From: Hallerella porci | GTDB lineage: Bacteria; Fibrobacterota; Fibrobacteria; Fibrobacterales; Fibrobacteraceae | Length of the DNA stretch: 64,000 nt | Assembly: GCF_003148885.1 (NCBI RefSeq) | Contig: NZ_QGHD01000003.1 | Coordinates: 62,001 to 126,000, forward strand | Direction of reading: 5' to 3' | Part shown: piece after piece, positions 51,721 to 62,239 of the stretch | How positions within the stretch are numbered: position 1 is the first letter of the stretch | How the letters are laid out: the number at the start of each line of letters is the position of its first letter | Program-made: the position numbers and the translations under genes | The notes under the pieces: generated by a model | The model's input: the letters and a program-made list of their open reading frames with translations, nothing else | What the model was told of the DNA's origin: nothing | The model's database searches: none

Positions 51721-52403
51721 AACTCGTCGTTTTAACCGGAGCTGGAATCAGCGCCGAATCGGGACTCCGGACTTTCCGCGGGAACGATGGCCTTTGGGAA
51801 AATGAACCGATCGAAGCGGTGGCAACTCCCGAAGGTTACTTTCGCGATAAAAAACGGGTGAAGGATTTTTACAATAAATTGCGCGTTTCGTTGCCCAAGT
51901 TTCAGCCGAATGCGGCTCACATTGCGCTTGCAAAACTCGAAGAACGTTTAGGCGATGACTTTCTTCTCATCACGCAAAATGTCGACGATTTGCACGAACG
52001 CGCGGGCAGTAAACGCGTCCTTCACATGCACGGATATTTGAACGAACTTCGCTGCGAAAAAAATGAAGAGCACATTTTTCCGTTTACCGGCGAAGAAACG
52101 ATGCAAACGAAATGTCCCATCTGCGGAGCGATGAGTCGCCCGCATATTGTTTGGTTCGGCGAAATTCCTCTGTTTATGGATACGATTGAACACGCACTTC
52201 AAACGACTGCAGAATTTGTTTACATTGGAACGAGCAGCGTCGTTTATCCCGCAGCAGGCTTTAAGCAAATCGCAAAACATTTCGGCGCTCACGTGACTTG
52301 CCTCAATTTAGAAGTGAATCCAAACGATCCGAATACCGACGAAAATATCCAAGGAAAAGCGACAGAAATTGTCCCGCGTTGGTGCGAAAATTTTGGAAAA
52401 TAA
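51717..52403 (+). CDS. cobB: NAD-dependent protein deacylase (sirtuin)
   Basis: 228 aa. Rossmann NAD site GAGISAESGLRTFRG at 7-21, QNVDDLHERAG, and catalytic His in HMHGYLNELRC. Zinc site has CPIC plus one further Cys. Tyr and Arg in VKDFYNKLRV (about 60-65) match the acyl-pocket residues of class III sirtuins that remove succinyl and malonyl as well as acetyl groups; that preference is inferred. Overlaps the M20 peptidase gene by 4 nt and precedes ybaK by 12 nt, so the three probably form an operon. Confidence 0.94.
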   Translation: MKLVVLTGAGISAESGLRTFRGNDGLWENEPIEAVATPEGYFRDKKRVKDFYNKLRVSLPKFQPNAAHIALAKLEERLGDDFLLITQNVDDLHERAGSKRVLHMHGYLNELRCEKNEEHIFPFTGEETMQTKCPICGAMSRPHIVWFGEIPLFMDTIEHALQTTAEFVYIGTSSVVYPAAGFKQIAKHFGAHVTCLNLEVNPNDPNTDENIQGKATEIVPRWCENFGK

Positions 52404-52415
52404 TCGAGGCAAACG

Positions 52416-52910
52416 ATGGAAAAAATTAAAAAGACAAACGCCGCAAGACTTTTAGATCAAAAACACATCGCATACGAACTCATCCCGTATAAAGTTGATG
52501 AAAATGACCTCGGTGCAGAACATGTCGCAGCGACTCTCGGCGAACCGATTGAACGCGTTTTTAAAACGATTCTCGTTCACGGCGATAAAACGGGACATCT
52601 CATCGGCGTCGTCCCCGGCAATTTGGAAGTTTGCTTAAAAGGTCTCGCCAAGGCGAGCCGCAATAAAAGCGTTGAAACGGTTCCGCTCAAAGAACTTCTC
52701 CCGCTGACCGGTTACATCCGCGGCGGTTGCTCTCCCATCGGACTCAAAAAGCCGTTTCCGGTATTTCTCCACGAAACGGCAATGCAGTTTGATTTTATTT
52801 ATGTGAGCGCAGGACAACGCGGTCTGCAAATAAAAATTTCACCGCAGGATTTAGTCGCTGCGGTGAATGCAACGGTTGCCGCCATCGCGGAACCGAAACC
52901 GACGATTTAG
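52416..52910 (+). CDS. ybaK: Cys-tRNA(Pro)/Cys-tRNA(Cys) deacylase YbaK family
   Basis: 164 aa. Trans-editing of mischarged Cys-tRNA(Pro). Family marks: KKTNAARLLDQKHIAYE, LGEPIERVFKTILVHGD with the catalytic Lys, and GYIRGGCSPIGLKKPFPVFL. GAGG precedes ATG. Its end overlaps the convergent bioB stop by 4 nt. Confidence 0.93.
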   Translation: MEKIKKTNAARLLDQKHIAYELIPYKVDENDLGAEHVAATLGEPIERVFKTILVHGDKTGHLIGVVPGNLEVCLKGLAKASRNKSVETVPLKELLPLTGYIRGGCSPIGLKKPFPVFLHETAMQFDFIYVSAGQRGLQIKISPQDLVAAVNATVAAIAEPKPTI

Positions 52911-53908
52911 CAATTACCGCAACTTCCGCAGTTTTCGCCAGCGGCATTATTTAATCCAAGACGATTCAAAATTTCAAAATCGCCGCGGATTGTAGTGCCG
53001 CTTGTCGTTAACATATCGCCCGTAATTGTAGCGCTTGCGCCCGACACAAGAGCTTTTTCACCAAAGTCTTTCATGATTTTACGGCCAGCGGCCAAACGGA
53101 TATTGGCTTCGGGGTTAATGTAACGGAAGAATGCAATCGTCCGCATTAAATCTTCGGCGGGGATTTGCTTTAAATGCGCCAAAGGGGAACCCGGAATTGG
53201 CATTAACGCATTGATGGGAATCGAGTGAATATTCAATTCGGCAAGGCTAATCGCCATATCCAAACGATCTTCCCAAGTTTCGCCCATTCCGATAATTCCG
53301 CCGGAGCAAACGCACAAACCTTCGGCTTGCGCCATTTTAATTTCGCGGATTTTATCCTCGTAAGTATGCGTCGTGCAAATATTCGGAAAATTCCGCTTAC
53401 TCGTTTCGATGTTGTGATGATAACTCGTCACGCCCGCTTCATGTAAACGGTGCAACTGTTCTTTCGAAAGGAATCCCATACTTGCGCAAAGTCCGAGCTT
53501 CAGCGTTTTGTGCATTTCTTCGTAAGCTTCAATCGCTTTGTCAAATTCTTCGCCGGTGAGCGCTCGGCCCGCCGTGACGATAGCAAAACGGTTGACGCCC
53601 GCAGCCGCATTCTGTTTCGCTTCGGCGATAATGCGTTCTTTCGGCAAAAACGGATATTCTTCGCAGCCGGTTTTATTGTGAACAGACTGCGCACAATATT
53701 TGCAATTTTCGGGACAGCGTCCGCTGCGGCCGTTGATAATGGTACAAAGGTCGATGTGATTTTTACAGAAATGTTTTTGAATCCAGCCTGCGCCGGTTTC
53801 TAACTTTTCTAAATCACAAGTGAGAAAAAACGACAAGTCGTCGCCGCGTTGAATGCGATGACCATCGATAATTTTCTGAGCGAGTTCCAAAACATCTACA
53901 TTCGCCAT
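52907..53908 (-). CDS. bioB: Biotin synthase
   Basis: 333 aa radical-SAM enzyme that inserts sulphur into dethiobiotin. Radical-SAM cysteines CPENCKYCAQS (about 59-66); YHHNIETSKRNFPNICTTH, CSGGIIGMGETWEDR and LAAGRKIM with the conserved Arg of the auxiliary cluster. Ends in a Cys-rich ENCGSCGNC tail. Last gene of the lolC-lolD-clpC-bioB run, 12 nt after clpC. No other bio gene in the window. Confidence 0.96.
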   Translation of the reverse strand: MANVDVLELAQKIIDGHRIQRGDDLSFFLTCDLEKLETGAGWIQKHFCKNHIDLCTIINGRSGRCPENCKYCAQSVHNKTGCEEYPFLPKERIIAEAKQNAAAGVNRFAIVTAGRALTGEEFDKAIEAYEEMHKTLKLGLCASMGFLSKEQLHRLHEAGVTSYHHNIETSKRNFPNICTTHTYEDKIREIKMAQAEGLCVCSGGIIGMGETWEDRLDMAISLAELNIHSIPINALMPIPGSPLAHLKQIPAEDLMRTIAFFRYINPEANIRLAAGRKIMKDFGEKALVSGASATITGDMLTTSGTTIRGDFEILNRLGLNNAAGENCGSCGNC

Positions 53909-53920
53909 AGACTGTTTACC

Positions 53921-56404
53921 TCACGATTTTTTTCCTGGTAAGTCTTCTTTTTCAAAGGTCAATTTTTTCCCGTCGGCGTCGGCATCAATTTTAATCGTCG
54001 AGAAATCGGTGAATGTTCCGAGGAGAAGTCCTTCGGAAAGTTCATCTTCAACGAGAGTTTGAATGCTTCTGCGAAGCGGTCTTGCGCCGAGTGCGGGATC
54101 GTAACCGTGTTCGGCGATGACTTTTTTCGCGGCTTCGGTAAATTCGAGAAGAATGCCGCGTTCCGACAAATTCTTTTGCAAATAGCCCAAAAGAATATCC
54201 ACAATGCGGATTAAATCTTCTTTGTTCAAACTGCGGAATACGATTTGATCATCGATGCGGTTCAAGAATTCGGGCGAGAACACTTTTTTCGCTTCTTCGT
54301 GAATCGTCGCTTCCATCCGTTCAAAATCATCGGATTCCGAAAGTTTCGTAAAGCCCATGCCTGCGCTATGCTTGACTTCGCGCGCGCCGACATTTGACGT
54401 CATAATGATAATCGTATTTTTGAAATTGATTTTGCGGCCAAAGCTATCGGTCAACTGCCCGTCATCTAAAATTTGGAGCAGAAGATTATACACATCGGGA
54501 TGCGCTTTTTCAATTTCGTCGAGCAAGACAACCGAATACGGATGCTTGCGCACTTTTTCGGTCAGCTGTCCGCCGCCTTCTTCGTAGCCCACATATCCCG
54601 GAGGCGCTCCGATCAAACGGCTGATGCTATGCTTTTCCATGTATTCGCTCATGTCGATGCGAATCATCGAATCTTCAGCACCGAAAAGGCTGAGCGAAAG
54701 CACTTTTGCAAGTTCCGTTTTTCCAACGCCTGTCGGCCCGAGGAATAGGAAGCTTCCCATCGGGCGACGTGTATCGCGGATACCAGCCCGCGAACGCCGA
54801 ATTGAACGCACTACCGCAGAAACGGCGCGGTCTTGTCCGATAATGCGTTCTTTAATTTCTTTATCCAAATTGATGAGCTTTTTCGTTTCTTCGCCCGCTA
54901 ACCGCGAAATCGGAATGCCCGTCATTTTGCTTATCACATCGCGAATCACATCTTCATCGACGACTAAGCATTCGGTTTTCCGCTTTTCGAGCCAAGCATT
55001 TTTGAGATCTGTAATTTTCTTTTGTAAAGCATCCGCTTCGTCGCGGGCTTTTGCTGCATCTTCAAACTTTTCCGTCCGCAATGCGTCTTCTTTTTTCTGC
55101 ACAGCTTCGGCAAGTTTCGTTTCCATATCGCGAAGTTCTGGTGGCACAGCCATACTCGCAAGGCGCGTGCGTGCGCCCGCTTCATCGATGACGTCTATAG
55201 CTTTATCCGGCAAGAATCTTTCGGAAAGATAACGATCGCCGAGGACAACGGCTGCGCGAATTGCTTCCGGCGTATATTTCACTTTGTGATGTTTTTCATA
55301 GCGATCCATCAAACCATTCAAGATGATAATCGAATCTTCAATTGTCGGCGGATTGATGAGAATCTTTTGGAAACGACGTTCTAGCGCTGCATCTTTTTCA
55401 ATGTATTTGCGGAATTCGTCCACCGTCGTTGCGCCAATGCATTGCAATTCTCCGCGGGCAAGTGCCGGCTTAAAAATATTCGAAGCGTCCAAGCTTCCTT
55501 CCGAACCGCCTGCGCCGACAATCGTGTGCAATTCATCGATGAATAAAATCACCGCATTTTCGTTGCGCTGCAATTCCATGATGAGCGCTTTCAAGCGTTC
55601 TTCAAATTGGCCGCGGTATTTTGTGCCGGCGACCATCGCGGCGACATCCAATGTGATGACGCGTTTATTTTCCAAAATTTCAGGAATTTTCTTTTCGACG
55701 ATTTTTTGCGCAAGCCCTTCAACGATGGCAGTTTTTCCGACGCCAGGTTCGCCGATTAAAACCGGATTATTTTTTTTGCGGCGGCAAAGCACTTGAATTA
55801 AACGTTCAATTTCTTCGCTGCGCCCGATAATCGGGTCGAGTTTTCCTTGCATCGCAAGCGCTGTCAAATCCCGTCCAAAATGATCGAGAATCGGCGTCTT
55901 CGATTTCGGTTCCATCCGACGATTTGCATTTCCCGAAGAATTGACATCCAATTTCTGCGGACGCGAATCATCTTTTACCGATTCAATAGCTTGGCGTAAT
56001 GCATTATATTCGACGCCTGCTGCGGTAAGCGCTGCCGCGGCCTGCGATTCTGCGACTTTCAAAAGCGAAAGCAAAACGTGTTCTGTGCCGATGTAATTAT
56101 CGTCTAATAATTGCGCTTCGACTGCGGCGGCTTGCAGCACACTTTTCGCATGATCCGAAAATGTCACTTGCGAACCGATTGTCATCATTCCGCCCGAAGA
56201 CGAAATGGAGCGTTCCACATCTTGCGCAAGCGTATTCAAATCCACGCCCAATGTTTTGAGCGCAGCCGCTGCGACGCCCGCTCCTTCGCTTACAATGCCG
56301 AGCAAAAGATGTTCCGTTCCCACATGTTCTGAATTGAGCCGTTTTGCTTCATCGCGAGCAAATTGCAAAACTTTCTTCACACGATCTGTAAAACGTCCAG
56401 CCAT
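53921..56404 (-). CDS. clpC: ATP-dependent Clp protease ATP-binding subunit ClpC
   Basis: 827 aa AAA+ unfoldase. N-domain repeats at about 1-145 ([32 protein letters not shown]). First ATPase: GEPGVGKT about 218, [16 protein letters not shown]-domain coiled coil at about 420-460 ([19 protein letters not shown]), which marks ClpC rather than ClpA. Second ATPase: GPTGVGKT about 555, [12 protein letters not shown]-terminal domain to 827. Abuts lolD with no gap. A clpP gene is not in the window. Confidence 0.96.
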   Translation of the reverse strand: MAGRFTDRVKKVLQFARDEAKRLNSEHVGTEHLLLGIVSEGAGVAAAALKTLGVDLNTLAQDVERSISSSGGMMTIGSQVTFSDHAKSVLQAAAVEAQLLDDNYIGTEHVLLSLLKVAESQAAAALTAAGVEYNALRQAIESVKDDSRPQKLDVNSSGNANRRMEPKSKTPILDHFGRDLTALAMQGKLDPIIGRSEEIERLIQVLCRRKKNNPVLIGEPGVGKTAIVEGLAQKIVEKKIPEILENKRVITLDVAAMVAGTKYRGQFEERLKALIMELQRNENAVILFIDELHTIVGAGGSEGSLDASNIFKPALARGELQCIGATTVDEFRKYIEKDAALERRFQKILINPPTIEDSIIILNGLMDRYEKHHKVKYTPEAIRAAVVLGDRYLSERFLPDKAIDVIDEAGARTRLASMAVPPELRDMETKLAEAVQKKEDALRTEKFEDAAKARDEADALQKKITDLKNAWLEKRKTECLVVDEDVIRDVISKMTGIPISRLAGEETKKLINLDKEIKERIIGQDRAVSAVVRSIRRSRAGIRDTRRPMGSFLFLGPTGVGKTELAKVLSLSLFGAEDSMIRIDMSEYMEKHSISRLIGAPPGYVGYEEGGGQLTEKVRKHPYSVVLLDEIEKAHPDVYNLLLQILDDGQLTDSFGRKINFKNTIIIMTSNVGAREVKHSAGMGFTKLSESDDFERMEATIHEEAKKVFSPEFLNRIDDQIVFRSLNKEDLIRIVDILLGYLQKNLSERGILLEFTEAAKKVIAEHGYDPALGARPLRRSIQTLVEDELSEGLLLGTFTDFSTIKIDADADGKKLTFEKEDLPGKKS

Positions 56405-57112
56405 TTATTCCCTCTCCTTTTCAAAAGGCACCACCACTCCGCCGTGCATGTGAACGCGACTCGTTGCAAATTCCGCCATGCGTTCATCGTGAGTCACCAC
56501 GAGCAAAGTTTGCTTATAATCTTCGTGAATTTGTTGAAAAAGTTCATTCAGCATCCGCGCATTTTTTTCGTCCAAGCTTCCGCTCGGTTCATCGGCGAGG
56601 ATGACATCGGGACGATTCATAAGCGCCCGCGCCACAGCAACTCGCTGCCGTTCGCCGCCCGAAAGTTCCTGCGGTAAATGTTTTAATCTTCCGGCAAGTC
56701 CCACTTTTTCGAGAAGACTTTCGGCGTATTCTCTTTGCTCCGAAAAATTGCCGAGCGGATTTAAAATGCGAGCGGGAATGCACACATTTTCGAGTGCGGT
56801 AAATTCCGAAAGCAAGTGATGAAATTGAAAAACAAATCCCACTTTCTTTGCGTGATATTCATCTTTTTCTTTCGCAGACATTTTGCTCAAATTCTTTCCT
56901 TCAAAAAGAATTTCGCCCGATGTCGGCGTATCGAGTGCGCCCACTAAATTTAAAAACGTGGACTTGCCCGATCCCGATGCTCCTGTGAGCACGCAGAATT
57001 CATTTTTCAAAAGCGAAAAATCAACGCCTTTTAAAATTTCCAAACGTTCACCGGTTTCGCTAAAAACGCGAGTCAGCGCTTTCGTCTCTAAAATTTTTTC
57101 TGCATTATTCAT
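56405..57112 (-). CDS. lolD: Lipoprotein-releasing ABC transporter ATP-binding protein
   Basis: 235 aa. Walker [10 protein letters not shown] (about 42-50), signature [15 protein letters not shown], Walker [14 protein letters not shown], and switch His in VVTHDERM. The inserted [15 protein letters not shown] fits LolD/MacB-type ATPases. It overlaps lolC by 8 nt, giving the transporter that frees lipoproteins from the inner membrane. clpC follows immediately. Confidence 0.92.
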   Translation of the reverse strand: MNNAEKILETKALTRVFSETGERLEILKGVDFSLLKNEFCVLTGASGSGKSTFLNLVGALDTPTSGEILFEGKNLSKMSAKEKDEYHAKKVGFVFQFHHLLSEFTALENVCIPARILNPLGNFSEQREYAESLLEKVGLAGRLKHLPQELSGGERQRVAVARALMNRPDVILADEPSGSLDEKNARMLNELFQQIHEDYKQTLLVVTHDERMAEFATSRVHMHGGVVVPFEKERE

Positions 57113-58352
57113 GACGAATCGCCCCCACCGGATCTAAAGTCGAAGCTTTCCACGCCGGAAGCAAAGTCGAAAGAGTGCAAAGCAAAATGCCGAGCACAAA
57201 GACGATAATCACATCGAGCGGATCGATGAGCACCGGAAAATACGGCAACACATACACATCGCCCGGAAGCTTGATAAAGTGATACGTCTGCTGCAAAGCG
57301 CAAAGAATCAGCCCTACAGTTCCGCCGAGAATTGTTCCGCCGACGCCGATGAAAGAACCCATCAGCATAAAGACTCGCATCACACCGCGGCGCGAAAGTC
57401 CCATGCTGCGGAGAATGCCGATTTCTTTTGTCTTGTCGGTGACGACCATAATGAGCGAACTGATAATATTAAATGCAGCGACTAAAATGATTAAGCAGAT
57501 AATGGCTGCGACGATGAATTTTTCGTAATTCATCCATTTGAGCAATGTAATATTTTTCGTTTTCCAATCGATAAAATAATACGGATAACCGATGACGTCG
57601 CCAGCGCGCTCTGCGCTTTCATTCGCTTTCCATTGATCTTTCACGCGAAATTGAATTCCCGAAACTTCGTTTATGCGTAATCCTAAAAGTTTCTGCGCTT
57701 CGGGAATTCCAATGTATGCGATATTGCCATCGTATTCATACATTCCCGTTTCAAAAATTCCTGCGACAACGCAAGCCAAAATTTTCGGTCCACCCGAAGA
57801 AACGGCATCTGTACTTTGAAAAGTTTGAATGATGATTTTATCGCCTACGAGCACGCGCAAACGATTCGCAAGCGAAACGCCGAGAATTACTGCGGGGCGT
57901 CTTTCCCCCATCGCATCGGGAAGTGAATCAAGAGAATAATTTCCGCTCACAATATTTTCGGAAAGGTTCACCACCTTCGCCGAACGTTCTGCGTCAATTC
58001 CGTAAATGACAATGCCATCGTTGACTTTTTTGCTGCTAATTCCCACTTTATAAATCACAAAGGGAGCAGAAGCCACGACTTCGGAATCCTGCGCCATCAC
58101 GACACCGGCGAGCGAATCGTAATTGAGAACAGGTTCACTTCGATACGCATACATTTCGAAATGCGCATCTTTGCCAATCATCTGAGCGGTGACTTCTTTT
58201 TCAAAACCGTTCACCGCCGACAGCGCAACGATCAGCGCAAAAACGCCGATGCTTACCCCGAGCATGCTAAAGATGCCGATAAGAGAAACAAATAAACTTT
58301 TTCTCTGCGCTCCGAGATAGCGCCACGCAATTAAAAATTCCAGTTTATTCAT
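57105..58352 (-). CDS. lolC: Lipoprotein-releasing ABC transporter permease (LolC/E family)
   Basis: 415 aa. MNKLEFLIAWRYLGAQRKSLFVSLIGIFSMLGVS, then a large periplasmic MacB-like domain (about 45-255) and three C-terminal helices, with KTKEIGILRSMGLSRRGVMRVF. The ATG at 58352 is chosen over one twelve codons upstream because the added residues come from inside the lysS terminator. Only one permease is seen, so it may act as a homodimer (LolF-like) instead of a LolC/LolE pair. Confidence 0.9.
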   Translation of the reverse strand: MNKLEFLIAWRYLGAQRKSLFVSLIGIFSMLGVSIGVFALIVALSAVNGFEKEVTAQMIGKDAHFEMYAYRSEPVLNYDSLAGVVMAQDSEVVASAPFVIYKVGISSKKVNDGIVIYGIDAERSAKVVNLSENIVSGNYSLDSLPDAMGERRPAVILGVSLANRLRVLVGDKIIIQTFQSTDAVSSGGPKILACVVAGIFETGMYEYDGNIAYIGIPEAQKLLGLRINEVSGIQFRVKDQWKANESAERAGDVIGYPYYFIDWKTKNITLLKWMNYEKFIVAAIICLIILVAAFNIISSLIMVVTDKTKEIGILRSMGLSRRGVMRVFMLMGSFIGVGGTILGGTVGLILCALQQTYHFIKLPGDVYVLPYFPVLIDPLDVIIVFVLGILLCTLSTLLPAWKASTLDPVGAIRHE

Positions 58353-58354
58353 GC

Positions 58355-58394
58355 AAAAAATGCAGCCGGTGCAGAACCAAGTCTGCAACCGGCT
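58355..58394 (-). terminator. Terminator of lysS
   Basis: An 11 bp stem with one bulged A (GCCGG-T-GCAGA with TCTGC-A-ACCGGC on the plus strand) and six T on the minus strand. The T run ends 3 nt before the lolC ATG, so lolC may be read through or start from a promoter within this region. Confidence 0.8.
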
Positions 58395-58400
58395 TTGAAA

Positions 58401-59900
58401 TTAGGTTTCCGGCTTCATCAACGGGAAGAGAATCACATCGCGGATGGTCTGCTGATTGGTCAAAAGCATCACCATACGGTCAATGCCAAATCCTACGCCA
58501 CCCGTCGGCGGAAGTCCCGCTTCGACTGCGTCAATGAAGTTTTCGTCCATCGGATGAGTTTCGCCTTCGCCACCGCGACCGCGGCGCACTTGATCTTCCA
58601 AGAGTTCGCGCTGACGCACCGGATCATTCAATTCCGTATAAGCGTTGCCGAGTTCCCAACCATTTGCGTATGGTTCGAACTGTTCAATCAAATCCGGATT
58701 TTTGCGATGGCTCTTGCAAAGCGGCGTGCTTTCCTTCGGCATATCGATGATGAAAGTCGGCTGAATCAATTTCTTTTCCACAGTGAGTTCGAAAAGTTCG
58801 AGAATTCCGCGACCACGACTCCATTCGCCATCCATCTTGCCGCCGAGCTTATCGAGAGTCGCTTTCAATTCATCGTCAGACATCGCAGAAACATCGTAAC
58901 CGCCGATTTGCTTAATCGCATCAAGCATCGGAATACGCGGCCACGGCGCCTTAAAATCAATTTCGGTTCCTTGATAATTGATTTTCGTCGAGCCCGTTGC
59001 AGCGATTGCGGCACGTTCGTAAATATTTTCAAAATGCACCATCATATCGTTGTAATCCGCATAAGCCTGATAAAATTCGAGGCCAGTAAATTCGGGGCTA
59101 TGCGTCCGGTCCATGCCTTCGTTGCGGAAGTTTTTGCTGAATTCAAAAACGCGTTCCATACCGCCCACAATGCAACGCTTCAAATAAAGTTCTGGAGCGA
59201 CGCGCAAATACAAAGTCATATCTGCAGCGTTATGATGCGTTGTAAACGGACGCGCATTTGCACCGCCGTAAATCGGTTGAAGAGTTGGCGTTTCCACTTC
59301 GATGAATTTATTTTCGAGCAAGTATTCGCGAATCGCTTGCAAAATGCGACTGCGTTTTAAGAAGACTTCGCGGACATCGTCGTTGAGCGCCATATCGATA
59401 TAACGTTCACGGTAACGCGTATCCACATCTTTAAATTCGTTGAAGACTTTCTTGTTGCCGTTTTCGTCCACGATTTCTTTGGGCACGGGCAGCGGACGAA
59501 TCGCCTTCGCGAGCATTACCACCTTATCGGCCTTCACCGAATATTCGCCCGTATGCGTTTCCATCATCGAGCCTTCGACACCGACGATATCGCCAAAGTC
59601 AATCATCTTCACAACTTCATAATCGGCTTCGCCCACCAAATCCTTTGCGCAGACAATTTGCAAACGACCATAGCGGTCCTTCAAATGCATAAAGCAAAGT
59701 TTACCCTTGCGATTGTAACGCACCACGCGTCCTGCAAACGCAATTTTTTCTTCGGATTTTAAGAGTTCTTCTTTCTTTTCACGGAGAAGTTCCGACGTAT
59801 GCGTGCGGTTAAATTTATGCGGATAGGGATTCACTCCCATTTCCTTAAACTTCGAAAGCTTATCAAGGCGAGCCTTGTATTGGTCATTCATTTCTTGCAT
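58401..59900 (-). CDS. lysS: Lysyl-tRNA synthetase, class II
   Basis: 499 aa. OB-fold anticodon domain at about 60-150 (IAFAGRVVRYNRKGKLCFMH), class II motif 1 in the DVREVFLKRSRILQAIREYL area, motif 2 FRNEGMDRTHSPEFTGLEF, and motif 3 GVGFGIDRMVMLL. The start may be at 59900 or the second ATG at 59891. A hairpin terminator follows its stop. Confidence 0.97.
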   Translation of the reverse strand: MQEMNDQYKARLDKLSKFKEMGVNPYPHKFNRTHTSELLREKKEELLKSEEKIAFAGRVVRYNRKGKLCFMHLKDRYGRLQIVCAKDLVGEADYEVVKMIDFGDIVGVEGSMMETHTGEYSVKADKVVMLAKAIRPLPVPKEIVDENGNKKVFNEFKDVDTRYRERYIDMALNDDVREVFLKRSRILQAIREYLLENKFIEVETPTLQPIYGGANARPFTTHHNAADMTLYLRVAPELYLKRCIVGGMERVFEFSKNFRNEGMDRTHSPEFTGLEFYQAYADYNDMMVHFENIYERAAIAATGSTKINYQGTEIDFKAPWPRIPMLDAIKQIGGYDVSAMSDDELKATLDKLGGKMDGEWSRGRGILELFELTVEKKLIQPTFIIDMPKESTPLCKSHRKNPDLIEQFEPYANGWELGNAYTELNDPVRQRELLEDQVRRGRGGEGETHPMDENFIDAVEAGLPPTGGVGFGIDRMVMLLTNQQTIRDVILFPLMKPET

Positions 59901-60143
59901 AGTAAGAATCCTGTTGAAATTTTACGGCACAAATGTAGAAATTTAACGCCTTTAAGAAGCAAATCCGAGACGCTGCGAATCGGTAAAAAGCGAAAAATTT
60001 TGCAAAAATGCAGAAAAATTTTCCTTCAATTCTATCTGAATAAGATTTTTCCGCTTCGGAAAATTTCAAATTCTTTGACCAAAAATGCGTTTCAAAAATT
60101 TTTTTGATAATTTTATTTTAATCTAACTTTTCAAGCCTAAATT

Positions 60144-60156
60144 AACTAAATTAGTT
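60144..60156. promoter_or_regulatory. Palindrome AACTAA-A-TTAGTT upstream of the metal-transport remnant
   Basis: A perfect 6+6 bp inverted repeat about the central A, 20 nt before the lost start codon. The setting (upstream of a metal ATPase) suggests a DtxR/MntR/Fur-like operator; inferred. Confidence 0.4.
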
Positions 60157-60177
60157 TCAACTAAAAAAGGAGACATT

Positions 60178-60407
60178 ATACTTTCTATTTTCAAAACGAA
60201 AAATTCTTAAGCGCTTTGGCTGGTGCCGCTGCGGTTGCCATCGGAAAGAAAATCCTCAAATCCCCGAAGACCCGCGATCTTGCTGTCAAAGGCCTTGCGC
60301 AAGGGATGAAGCTTCACCACGAAGCCAAAGAAAATTTTCAAAACATGAAAGACGAAGCTTCGGACATTTGCAACGATGCCAAAGCAGAAGCTGGCTTAGA
60401 TAAATAA
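60178..60407 (+). pseudogene. Small DUF6110-like protein gene with lost start and a frameshift
   Basis: A good ribosome site (AAGGAG) precedes ATA instead of ATG at 60178-60180. The following codons read LSIFKTKN and then stop, but one extra A in the A run at 60199-60203 would join them to FLSALAGAAAVAIGKKILKS and on to KTRDLAVKGLAQGMKLH and EDASDICNDAK-like sequence, a 76 aa product. The pattern (hydrophobic helix, then basic KTRDLAVKGLAQG) matches the small DUF6110 proteins that lie next to heavy-metal P-type ATPases. A 63 aa product from a TTG at 60216 is possible but would lack the N-terminus. Confidence 0.6.
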
Positions 60408-60415
60408 AAAACTCA

Positions 60416-60441
60416 AAACCTCATTGTTTTCAATGAGGTTT
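60416..60441 (+). terminator. Hairpin between the two remnants
   Basis: An 11 bp perfect stem (AAACCTCATTG/CAATGAGGTTT) with a TTTT loop; no long T run follows, so termination would be weak. Confidence 0.5.
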
Positions 60442-60495
60442 GCGTTTCGCAATTCAAAGAAATATCGCGACGGCGATGTTTTAAGGTGTGCCAAA

Positions 60496-62063
60496 ATGAA
60501 ATTTCAAATTGTTTACGATAAACCCGGACGCTTGCGTGTGCGCGCCGGCGGATTTGCTTTTGATAAAAATAAAGAATGCGCCATTTTTATGGTACTTCGA
60601 AATTTTGAAGGCGTCACATCCGTTCAAGTTCACGCAGAAAACGGGGGCATTTTAATCACTTATCAAAATGACATTCGAAAAAAACTTTTGGAATTTTTAG
60701 AAAATTGCGATACGCGAAAATTAAAAGAGAACCTTTAGCCGTTCGCAAATCCGAAAAATCAACGGTCTTTGCGGGAACCGTCCTCGAAGAAGGTTCTCTC
60801 GTCATCAAAGTCCGCGAAATTTCATCGAATACAAAAATCAGCAAAATCATCGAGCTCATCGACAATTCCGAAAATTTAAAAGCCGGCATTCAAAGCCGCG
60901 CCGAATCTCTTGCCGATAGCATTGTTCCGTTCAGTTTCCTCGCCTTTGGACTCACCTTTGCCATCACGCGAAACATCACAAAAGCCGTCTCGGTTTTAAT
61001 GGTCGATTATTCGTGCGCCATCAAATTATCAACGCCAATCGCCGTCATTTCCGCACTTCGCGAAGCTTCCGAGCACAACATGACCGTCAAAGGCGGAAAA
61101 TATCTTGAAACTTTCGCCGACGCGGACACGATTGTATTTGACAAAACCGGAACATTAACCCAAGCAGAACCGCATCTCGAAAAAGTCATTCCCTTCGGCG
61201 ATTACAGCGAAAATGAAGCGCTCAAAATCGCCGCTTGCTTGGAAGAACATTTCCCGCATAGCGTTGCCCGTGCGATTGTCAAAGGCGCAGAACTTCGCGG
61301 GCTCAAGCATTTAGAAGAACACGCCGAAGTGCATTACATTGTCGCACACGGGATCGCCACCAGTCTTCACGGCGAACGCGCAATCATCGGCAGCAAACAT
61401 TTTGTCACCGAAGACGAACACGTATTCATTTCTCCCGAAGACGAAGCGATTCTCGAAAAAGAAACCGGCGCCTATTCTTGCATTTATTTAGCCATCGGCG
61501 GAAAACTCGCCGGCGTTCTTTGCATTAGCGATCCACCGCGTCCCGAAGCGAAATCGGTCATCGCCGACTTAAAAAATCTCGGTTTCCAAAACATCATCAT
61601 GCTCACCGGCGACAGCTAAAAATCGGCTGAAAGAACTGCCGCCCTTTTAGGCATCGATGAATGTCGCGCTCAAGTTCTCCCCGAAGAAAAACACCGCGTC
61701 ATCGAAGAACTCAAAGCCTCCGGAAAAAAAGTCGTCATGATTGGAGACGGCATCAACGATGCTCCAGCCCTCGCGACCGCAGACGTTTCCATCGCCATGA
61801 GCGACGCCTCAGACATCGCCAAAGAAACCGCTGACATCACTCTCTGTTCCGCCAATTTAGCCGAGCTCATCTTGCTTCGAAAATTGAGCGAAAAACTTTT
61901 CGAACGCATCCATTCCAATTACCGATTCATCGTAGGCTTCAACAGTTCCCTCCTCCTCAGCGGACTCGTTGGAATCCTTGCGCCCGGCACTTCCGCGCTC
62001 TTGCACAACGTTTCCACCATGGGAATTTGCGCTCGCAGCATGACGCCGCTTCTCCCCAAATAA
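60496..62063 (+). pseudogene. Heavy-metal P1B-type ATPase, decayed (internal deletion plus nonsense codon)
   Basis: Pieces in order: an HMA-like metal domain from the ATG at 60496 (IVYDKPGRLRVRAGGFAF) with AAGGTG 8 nt upstream, stopping at about 60738; then, in another frame from about 60714, REPLAVRKSEKSTVFAGTVL, which starts just after the TGE of the actuator domain, so membrane helices 1-4 and half the actuator domain are missing; VDYSCAIKLSTPIAVISALREA in the metal-binding helix; VFDKTGTLTQ with the phosphorylated Asp; TGDS followed by TAA (61617-61619) where a Lys or Glu codon is expected; then the same frame continues to VVMIGDGINDAPALATADVSIA and the last two helices. The SCAIKLSTP form (no CPC) is seen in Mn/Fe/Zn-type ATPases. 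Confidence 0.88.
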
Positions 62064-62200
62064 TTTTTTCTTTTGGGCATTCCCGCATACAGTGCGGTCG
62101 GGCTCCGGCGTTATCATTTTGAGCGGCATCGCCGCCCAAAATGTCCGTTCAGCTTTTGGCGCGCTTCGCGCGCCAAAATCCGAACCCATCCGGGCACGGA
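62064..62200. other. Hairpin-rich intergenic DNA
   Basis: Two strong hairpins: CATTTTGAGCGGC-ATC-GCCGCCCAAAATG (62114-62143, one mismatch) and TTTTGGCGCGC-TTC-GCGCGCCAAAA (62153-62177). No T run follows the first. Possibly a repetitive extragenic element. Confidence 0.5.
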
Positions 62201-62239
62201 TCCCTAATGCAAATTCAACCTTCATCAAAAACTTTTCAA

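Noticed and set aside
58395-59360. Long plus-strand frame opposite lysS (321 aa)
   Set aside because: Shadow of the class II synthetase on the other strand; no domain pattern and no ribosome site.
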